From Echinicola salinicaeni (GTDB lineage: Bacteria; Bacteroidota; Bacteroidia; Cytophagales; Cyclobacteriaceae), in NCBI RefSeq assembly GCF_014280965.1, contig NZ_JACODZ010000003.1, positions 310,001-374,000 on the forward strand: a stretch of 64,000 nt of DNA. The letters run 5' to 3'. Shown here in pieces: positions 58,392-64,000 of the stretch (position 1 is the stretch's first letter; every line of letters begins with the position of its first letter). Below the pieces are notes generated by a model. It was not told the DNA's origin. It made no database searches and worked only from the letters and a program-made list of their open reading frames with translations. Made by a program: the position numbers and the translations under genes.

Positions 58392-59882
58392 ATGCGATAT
58401 AAAAAGATGAAGACTTTTCCTTTTATACTAATCTTTATGTTCACAACGGTCCTATATGCCCAAACAGATGAATTAGAGAAGGGTGTTGTTGACATTAATC
58501 TGAACAAGCAGACAGACAATATTACTGTGCTGATGGCAGCAAGTTCAACAATGAGCCAAGGACTTACTGTAAAGTGGCCAGACAAATCCCCTAAGCATTT
58601 TTGGGTGGAAGGGTTTAATGATATAAATCAATCCTTGGAATGGAAAGTGAATGTCAAAAAATCTGGTCGCTTTCATGTAGACGTATTATTAAGTGCCAAG
58701 CCGCAAGAACAATTCGAAATTCAGGTGCTCAATAATGGTTCAAACTTACTATTTACCTCTTCAATAGATGGATGGGATAAAATTGATGGGGGAATGATTT
58801 CCCTCTCAAAGGGAGAAAATATCATTCGTTTGATCAAAAAGACAAATAAATCAAATGTGTCCGTAAAGTCCTTGGAACTTATTGAAGAGGACGAATTGAG
58901 AGATTATAGAAAAAGAGTTGAACAGTTTAAGGTGAGTACTGATAGGTTTGCTGGTACAGGATATGGCTTGATGTTTCAATATGGTCCTTGGGCCTATCCC
59001 CAAAAAGGAGAGGAAAGAAAGACCATGGATGAAATGGCGCGTGATTTTGATATTAATAAATTCGTTGCCATGGTAAAAGAAACAGGAGCATCTTATGTTA
59101 TTTGGTCGCTCACTTGGTGGGATTATAAATTAATGATGCCTTCGAAAAGTGTCGACAGGATAATCGGTAATAGTGAAAGAACGTCCTCGGAGAATTTTAT
59201 AGGCAAATTGGCCCATGAACTTAAAGCAAACGATATTCGTTTTATGCTTTATTATCACCTAGGCCATGCCAGTCATATGGGAGGGAAGACTGATTGGTGG
59301 CAAGCTCAACAATGGCCAGAAGAATTTGCAGCAACTGGAAGTGGGCAACGTGATGTGTTTTTTGCTAATTGGATGGCTGTGATCAAAGAAATTGGCGAGA
59401 ACCTTGGGGAGGATCTGGATGGTTGGTTTTTTGACGATGGATTAGTGTATTATCCTGCCCCATTCGAAAAAATGGGACTTGCAGCAAGAGCTGGTAACTC
59501 AAATCGTTTGATTTCATATAACCCATGGATCTGTGCTGATTATACAGAATTTCAGGATGTTTATTTTGGGGAGGGTAGTCATGGAGAAGTTAGGGCGGGT
59601 AGCGCGCCAATTGGCGGAAATGGTGTTTTTAAATCTGGTCCTCACAAAGGGTTATTGCAGCATTCCATGTTTATAATGGAAGGTGATTGGGGAATTCATA
59701 AACCTAATCAAGAAATTGAAACAAAAATATCAAAAGAGGATGCCTTAAAATGGCTGAATAGTGCGAAAGAAAGGAATGTGCCGCTTTCGTTTAATTTATT
59801 GATGTGGGAAGATGGTGGTGTGGCAGCGTCTTCTGTTGAGATTTTAAAGGAATTGAAAAATAAAGTACTGAAAAAGGAATAA
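58392..59882 (+). CDS. GH29-like alpha-L-fucosidase with N-terminal CBM-like domain
   Basis: I use the ATG at 58392 (58407 is also possible); the upstream ATG at 58353 lies inside a hairpin and gives no signal. The protein of about 496 residues has a signal peptide (FPFILIFMFTTVLYAQ), a beta-sandwich of about 130 residues (WKVNVKKSGRFHVDVLLSAK, typical of a carbohydrate-binding fold) and a GH29-like barrel: GYGLMFQYGPWAYP, FVAMVKETGASYVIWSLTWWD, FMLYYHLGHASHMGG and GWFFDDG, where the nucleophile is expected in the DD pair. It should remove alpha-L-fucose in the periplasm, but the low similarity to standard GH29 leaves specificity open. Confidence 0.72.
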   Translation: MRYKKMKTFPFILIFMFTTVLYAQTDELEKGVVDINLNKQTDNITVLMAASSTMSQGLTVKWPDKSPKHFWVEGFNDINQSLEWKVNVKKSGRFHVDVLLSAKPQEQFEIQVLNNGSNLLFTSSIDGWDKIDGGMISLSKGENIIRLIKKTNKSNVSVKSLELIEEDELRDYRKRVEQFKVSTDRFAGTGYGLMFQYGPWAYPQKGEERKTMDEMARDFDINKFVAMVKETGASYVIWSLTWWDYKLMMPSKSVDRIIGNSERTSSENFIGKLAHELKANDIRFMLYYHLGHASHMGGKTDWWQAQQWPEEFAATGSGQRDVFFANWMAVIKEIGENLGEDLDGWFFDDGLVYYPAPFEKMGLAARAGNSNRLISYNPWICADYTEFQDVYFGEGSHGEVRAGSAPIGGNGVFKSGPHKGLLQHSMFIMEGDWGIHKPNQEIETKISKEDALKWLNSAKERNVPLSFNLLMWEDGGVAASSVEILKELKNKVLKKE

Positions 59883-59954
59883 TCTGTCTTCGGTCAGGTA
59901 GATCAGAATAAATCCGTAATAGGTAAGTTTACTGGAGTGATAACGGATAATCAT
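59883..59954 (+). repeat. Interspersed repeat, copy 3 (partial)
   Basis: TCTGTCTTCGGTCAGGTAGA matches the left part of copy 1 (CTGTCTTCCGCCAGGTAGA), and AAGTTTACTGGAGTGATAAC plus GGATAATCAT matches its end. The middle part seen in copies 1 and 2 (GGACAGGCTGTGAG) is missing, so this copy is internally deleted. Confidence 0.7.
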
Positions 59955-60183
59955 AATATATTTTTCATAACTAAAGCTTAGGGACTGAAAAAAATTGGGG
60001 GAAGCAAATGCCCATTTGGAAATAGACGAGCAGAGTCGAAGCCTAGTTATAAATAAACATGATTAAGGAATCAGTTTGTAAATAAGATAGATTTTTTAGC
60101 ATCCTCACCCTGTACCGTAAATTTCAAGCAAAAATTAGCACAAAACCTGATTATTGAATTTGATTTTAGTTTGGAATAAAAGT

Positions 60184-60213
60184 AAACACTAACTTGAAAT
60201 GAGCTTAGTGTTT
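60184..60213. promoter_or_regulatory. Inverted repeat upstream of GH127
   Basis: AAACACTAA (60184-60192) is the reverse complement of TTAGTGTTT (60205-60213), with AG/CT flanks adding to the stem. It is followed by GCTCTTATATTTTTATACCC, so it could be a terminator or an operator; it lies 50 bases before the GH127 start. Confidence 0.45.
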
Positions 60214-60262
60214 GCTCTTATATTTTTATACCCTATTTCAAACCTAAATTATACCTAATATA

Positions 60263-62380
60263 ATGAACAAAGTATTGATTACCAGTGTGCTGTGTGTAGG
60301 GTTGCTCATGAACACTGTTATGGCAGTAGCCCAAGGTCAATCTAACAATAAAAAGAACAGCTCCCTTTATTTACAAAATAGAATACCCCTGACAGAAAAA
60401 CCATATCTGGAATTGCCTTTAGGTAATATTCAGCCAAAAGGCTGGATCAAAGACCAACTTTTGAGGATGAAAACAGGGCTTACGGGCAATTTGGATGAAA
60501 TCTATCCAGAGGTGATGGGAGCTAGAAATGGATGGCTGGGAGGCGATGGAGATGGTTGGGAAAGGGGACCTTATTGGATTGATGGTCTTTTACCCTTGGC
60601 GTATATCTTGGATGATAAGGAGTTAAAAGAAAAGGTGCAGCCATGGATAGAATGGACTTTGGCAAACCAGCAAGCAAATGGCTATTTAGGACCAATTCCA
60701 TTTGATGCTGACCCCGCCTATGAACCAGGTCTCCAGCGTGGGATGCGGAAAGATTGGTGGCCAAAAATGGTGATGTTGAAGATTATGCAGCAATACTATA
60801 ATGCTACGAATGATCCTCGGATCATTGCTGCCTTGACCAAGTATTTCAAATATCAATTGGAAGAACTTCCAAACAGCCCTTTGGATAAATGGACTTTCTG
60901 GGCCAATAGGCGAGGTGGTGATAATTTGCAAGTGGTCTATTGGTTGTATAATATTACTGGAGACAAGTTTTTATTGGATTTAGGAGAGCTGCTTACTGAA
61001 CAGACTTTTCCTTGGTCACAGGTTTTCCTCAATGAAGAGAACCATAAAGATCCCAAATCTCCTTGGTATTTCTATCAGATGAAGCGGTATCCATTTGATC
61101 AGGAAGAAATAGCATCATTGACAGTGTCTAAAATTGGAGGAATTCATACCGTGAATTTGGCCCAGGGCTTGAAGCAACCCATTATTCAGTACCAATATGA
61201 TAAGGATGCCAATCACCTTAAAGCCCTTAAGGAAGCCATGGCCGACCTGAAAAAGTACCATGGGCAACCTCAGGGAATGTATGGTGGGGATGAGCCTTTG
61301 CATGGGAATAAACCTACTCAGGGAATCGAGTTTTGTTCGATTTCTGAGGGGATGTTTTCCCTGGAGTCCATCTTGCAAATTACCGGGGACATGCATTATG
61401 CCGACCAATTGGAGAAGATCACTTATAATGCATTGCCTACCCAGGCTTCGGATGATTTTATGAGTCGTCAGTATTTTCAAGCGGCCAACCAAATTAAGTT
61501 AACCGATCAGTTACAAACTTCCTTTGAAACCAATCATCATAAAGGGACAGATTTTGTTTTTGGTATTCTATCAGGCTATCCTTGCTGCACTTCCAATATG
61601 CATCAGGCCTGGCCAAAATTTGTCCAAAATCTCTGGTATGCCACCCATGATGGTGGGGTAGCAGCACTTTTATATGCCCCTAGTGAGGTAGAACTTAAAG
61701 TGGCTGATGATGTGGATCTAAGGATTATTGAGGAGACAGGTTACCCATTCAGGAATCAGGTTCATTTTACCATGGACTTGGGACAAACAGCTTCTTTTCC
61801 TTTTCACTTGAGAATACCTAATTGGACCGAGGAAGCTGTGATAACAATAAATGGGGAAGTATGGGATGGAGAAGCTCATCAGCAAGTTGCGATTATTGAT
61901 CGTACCTGGGAAAATGGGGATAAAGTTACTTTGACTTTGCCTATGCTGCTGAAACACTCGCAGTGGTATTCCTTCAGTGCAGCCATAGAAAGAGGCCCTT
62001 TGGTATATGCTCTCAAAATAAAGGAAAAGCAAGTGGCCAAAAACCGCAATGATGGGTATGGGGAGTTTTATGAATATATACCTGCCGAGGAATGGAAGTA
62101 TGGTTTACTGGGTAGTGATTTGGCTGATCTTGATAAATTTGTGGAAGTAAGCGAAAATGAATGGAATGGCGAATATCCATGGAATCTTGAAAACAGCCCT
62201 ATAAGTCTTAAGATGCGTGGTGTAAGAGCTGCAGATTGGACGCTTGAAAATGATGCTCCAGGCTTGCCAGGTTTTTGGAGCAAGAGAGTAGGGGAAGAGG
62301 ATATTGTTGATGAAATCACTTTGGTACCCTATGGTTGTACAACTTTGAGAATTACCGAATTCCCTGTTTATGCAAAGTGA
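60263..62380 (+). CDS. GH127 beta-L-arabinofuranosidase-like protein
   Basis: The 705-residue protein has a signal peptide (VLCVGLLMNTVMAVAQ) and the DUF1680/GH127 alpha/alpha barrel, with WERGPYWIDGLLPLAYIL and NLQVVYWLYNITGDKFLLDLGELL. The metal-dependent active-site pattern of GH127 is visible: Glu 356-x-Cys 358 (GIEFCSISEGMFSLES) and the Cys 441-Cys 442 pair (SGYPCCTSNMHQAWPKF). In characterised relatives these bind zinc and a Cys acts as nucleophile. It should release beta-L-arabinofuranose from pectic side chains. The C-terminal beta-sandwich ends VPYGCTTLRITEFP. Strong terminator at 62434. Confidence 0.93.
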   Translation: MNKVLITSVLCVGLLMNTVMAVAQGQSNNKKNSSLYLQNRIPLTEKPYLELPLGNIQPKGWIKDQLLRMKTGLTGNLDEIYPEVMGARNGWLGGDGDGWERGPYWIDGLLPLAYILDDKELKEKVQPWIEWTLANQQANGYLGPIPFDADPAYEPGLQRGMRKDWWPKMVMLKIMQQYYNATNDPRIIAALTKYFKYQLEELPNSPLDKWTFWANRRGGDNLQVVYWLYNITGDKFLLDLGELLTEQTFPWSQVFLNEENHKDPKSPWYFYQMKRYPFDQEEIASLTVSKIGGIHTVNLAQGLKQPIIQYQYDKDANHLKALKEAMADLKKYHGQPQGMYGGDEPLHGNKPTQGIEFCSISEGMFSLESILQITGDMHYADQLEKITYNALPTQASDDFMSRQYFQAANQIKLTDQLQTSFETNHHKGTDFVFGILSGYPCCTSNMHQAWPKFVQNLWYATHDGGVAALLYAPSEVELKVADDVDLRIIEETGYPFRNQVHFTMDLGQTASFPFHLRIPNWTEEAVITINGEVWDGEAHQQVAIIDRTWENGDKVTLTLPMLLKHSQWYSFSAAIERGPLVYALKIKEKQVAKNRNDGYGEFYEYIPAEEWKYGLLGSDLADLDKFVEVSENEWNGEYPWNLENSPISLKMRGVRAADWTLENDAPGLPGFWSKRVGEEDIVDEITLVPYGCTTLRITEFPVYAK

Positions 62381-62433
62381 TTTTTCCCATTCAAATCTAC
62401 TGTCTGAATATTTGATCTGTGTTGCAGGATTTT

Positions 62434-62477
62434 ATCTCCCCTTTCTTTTCAAATCAGGAAAGGGGAGATTTATTTTT
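62434..62477 (+). terminator. Strong terminator after GH127
   Basis: ATCTCCCCTTTC (62434-62445) is the exact reverse complement of GAAAGGGGAGAT (62458-62469), loop of 12, tail TTATTTTTAG. On the minus strand it also could terminate the convergent dienelactone hydrolase gene. Confidence 0.9.
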
Positions 62478-62568
62478 AGATGATCACTTTGGTTTTTTCA
62501 GGAACCATTTGCTGCATTAGGTGGTCAGCTATGTATGATTCTTTAGGCTGAGCATAGGCTAGACTATA

Positions 62569-63456
62569 TTACCCTAGATTCTCTTTGAAAAAACTAATCG
62601 TCCTTTCCCAAGCCAGTTTGGCAGCAGCTTCGTCATAGCGGGGCGTGGTGTCGTTATGAAAGCCATGGTTGGCATCAGGATAAATATAGGCCATATATTC
62701 TTTATTGTTCTCTTTTAGTGCTTTCTCATAATCTGGCCATCCTGCATTTACCCTTTGGTCCAGTTCTCCATAGTGGAGGAGTAAGGGGGCTTTGATCTGA
62801 TCGACCATTTCAAGAGGTGGTTGACTGCCGTAAAAGGGTACTGCAGCCTTTAACGCTGGTACTTTTACGGCCATCATATTTGAAATCCATCCCCCAAAAC
62901 AAAAGCCCACTACGCCCACGGAACCCGAACATTCCTCATGGTTTTTCAGGTACTCAAAGGCCGCAATAAAATCTTCAAGCATCTCATTCCTGTCTCTTTT
63001 CCGTTGCATTTCCCTGCCTTCATCGTCATTGCCAGGATAGCCTCCCAATGGACTTAGGGCATCCGGTGCAATGGAAACGAAACCAGCTTTGGCAGCTCTT
63101 CTGCCCACATCTGCGATATAGGGATTGAGCCCACGGTTCTCGTGAACTACCACAATTCCCGGTAGTTTGACTTTGGTATCTGCTGGTCTGGAAAGTTGGG
63201 CTTTTATTTCTCCCCCACCCTTTGGCGAGGAATAGCTGATCGTTTCAGTATTGAGACTTTCATCCTGTAAGGGCACTTGAATATTGTCTGCATAGTTGGG
63301 CATTAAAAAGCTGGTCAAAGCGCTCAGACTGAGTCCGCCAACAGCATAGGCAGAGAGCTTTTCCATAAATTCCCGACGTTCGAGTTTATTGTGGGCATAG
63401 GCGTCGTATAGGTCAAAAACTTCCTGTTTGATATCTTTCCTGCTCAATTTTTTCAT
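62569..63456 (-). CDS. Dienelactone hydrolase family protein, Tat-like signal
   Basis: The 295-residue protein has an unusual long leader (1-50) with [20 protein letters not shown], a twin-arginine-like motif at residues 27-28, suggesting export. The alpha/beta-hydrolase fold follows: [20 protein letters not shown], the nucleophile elbow GFCFGG with Cys 186, Asp 233 ([11 protein letters not shown]) and His 264 (DANHGFHND), the triad of dienelactone hydrolases. Physiological substrate unknown; it could be an esterase on acyl groups of glycans. It is convergent with GH127 and not obviously part of the pectin unit. Confidence 0.88.
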   Translation of the reverse strand: MKKLSRKDIKQEVFDLYDAYAHNKLERREFMEKLSAYAVGGLSLSALTSFLMPNYADNIQVPLQDESLNTETISYSSPKGGGEIKAQLSRPADTKVKLPGIVVVHENRGLNPYIADVGRRAAKAGFVSIAPDALSPLGGYPGNDDEGREMQRKRDRNEMLEDFIAAFEYLKNHEECSGSVGVVGFCFGGWISNMMAVKVPALKAAVPFYGSQPPLEMVDQIKAPLLLHYGELDQRVNAGWPDYEKALKENNKEYMAYIYPDANHGFHNDTTPRYDEAAAKLAWERTISFFKENLG

Positions 63457-63676
63457 GGTTTATTGCTTTTATGGTTGGTAAGCATAAGTTAAAAAATATG
63501 TAGCGGAAAATGTCCTTGTCCAATTGTTTTATTTGTTGACAGCCAGAGGTTAATGCGCTGGTTTGAGCGGTGTGGTTTTCAAGTACAAATCTTGTTTTAA
63601 TGCATGTCTAGTGTACAATGCTATTCAGATTGGGATCTTATTCTGTATGATCAATATTCCACAGAGAAATATCGTT

Positions 63677-64000
63677 TTATAGTGTATTAAGTATGTCCTT
63701 TTCAGCTGCTACCCATACTTTATAGCCCATTTCATTGAGGTGGGTGCCGTCATTTGTAAGTTCACTTTTCATCAATCCATTCTGATCGACGAAAAAGGAA
63801 TGAAGATCAATCACCCGATAATATTCTTTGGCCTCATTTTCTTTTATAATGCTGTTTACCAAATTGATGCTGGCTTTTAAATCGGGTCTGGCATTGGGCA
63901 GCACGGTTTGGATATAGATCTTGGTTTTTGGTGAGCCTTTGTGAATTTGCTGGGCAATTTTGATAATATTATTGCCAATATATTCAGGAGAAGGGATTTT
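63677..64000 (-). CDS. SGNH hydrolase, C-terminal part; N-terminus beyond window
   Basis: The frame enters from the right edge (KIPSPEYIGNNIIKIAQQIH) and ends at 63677 with DGTHLNEMGYKVWVAAEKD. The visible 107 residues carry the C-terminal block of an SGNH/GDSL esterase: the KTKIYIQTVLPN strand and the DGTHLN catalytic Asp/His. The nucleophile block is outside the window. Substrate unknown. Confidence 0.75.
   Translation of the reverse strand, partial: KIPSPEYIGNNIIKIAQQIHKGSPKTKIYIQTVLPNARPDLKASINLVNSIIKENEAKEYYRVIDLHSFFVDQNGLMKSELTNDGTHLNEMGYKVWVAAEKDILNTL

Larger units (their letters stand above)
59883..60262. other. Spacer between GH29-like and GH127 genes
   Basis: The 380-base gap contains repeat copy 3 at its start and an inverted repeat before GH127 (60184-60213). 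No gene is supported in the rest, which is AT-rich. Confidence 0.5.

Overview
The window is a Bacteroidota chromosome segment. The evidence is four SusC/SusD-type outer-membrane glycan uptake pairs, many LxxC lipoprotein signals, an ECF sigma/FecR/STN-receptor signalling set and one type IX secretion (T9SS) C-terminal domain. The gene style resembles marine or terrestrial Cytophagales such as Cyclobacteriaceae (Echinicola or Cyclobacterium-like); this taxonomic guess is inference. No rRNA, tRNA, CRISPR array or transposase gene was seen.

The gene content is that of a large pectin-degradation region. Left block (1-39400): a GH2 beta-galactosidase on the minus strand running off the left edge; SusC/SusD pair 1 and a DUF4450 six-hairpin protein; a tight seven-gene operon (12413-27317) with two SusC/SusD pairs interleaved with three FAS1 (fasciclin) lipoproteins; then a PL1 pectate lyase, a GH65/GH95-like six-hairpin protein, a GH105 unsaturated uronyl hydrolase, a GH28 polygalacturonase and a 1573-residue PL1-FN3-LamG-FN3-LamG-CBM3-CBM3-T9SS protein. 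Middle block (39432-44909): genes not obviously tied to pectin, namely a small Cys-rich ORF, an aldo/keto reductase, an outer-membrane beta-barrel candidate, an MgtC/DUF4010 membrane protein, a DinB-like protein and a Tat-exported SGNH hydrolase. Right block (45301-62380): a tandem-domain CE12 rhamnogalacturonan acetylesterase divergent from a second GH105, then an ECF sigma factor, FecR anti-sigma factor, STN-type SusC, SusD, a GH141-like beta-helix protein with a PDZ-like tail, a GH29-like alpha-fucosidase and a GH127 beta-L-arabinofuranosidase. A dienelactone hydrolase and a partial SGNH hydrolase close the window.

Inferred workflow: surface PL1 and polygalacturonase cut homogalacturonan, acetylesterases remove acetyl groups, SusC/D complexes import oligomers, GH105 enzymes remove the unsaturated uronic acid left by lyases, and GH2, GH127, GH29 and GH141-like enzymes trim galactose, arabinose and fucose side chains, as expected for rhamnogalacturonan-type substrates.

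The most unusual item is the FAS1-SusC-SusD-FAS1-FAS1-SusC-SusD operon. Its two transporters lack the clear EVVVVGYG TonB-box-like sequence present in the other two SusC proteins of the window, and two of its FAS1 lipoproteins end in beta-rich domains that look like glycan-binding sandwiches. Intergenic DNA carries several repeat families with inverted ends, and an ACAGTAC-like motif recurs in front of several pectin genes, suggesting a shared local operator.
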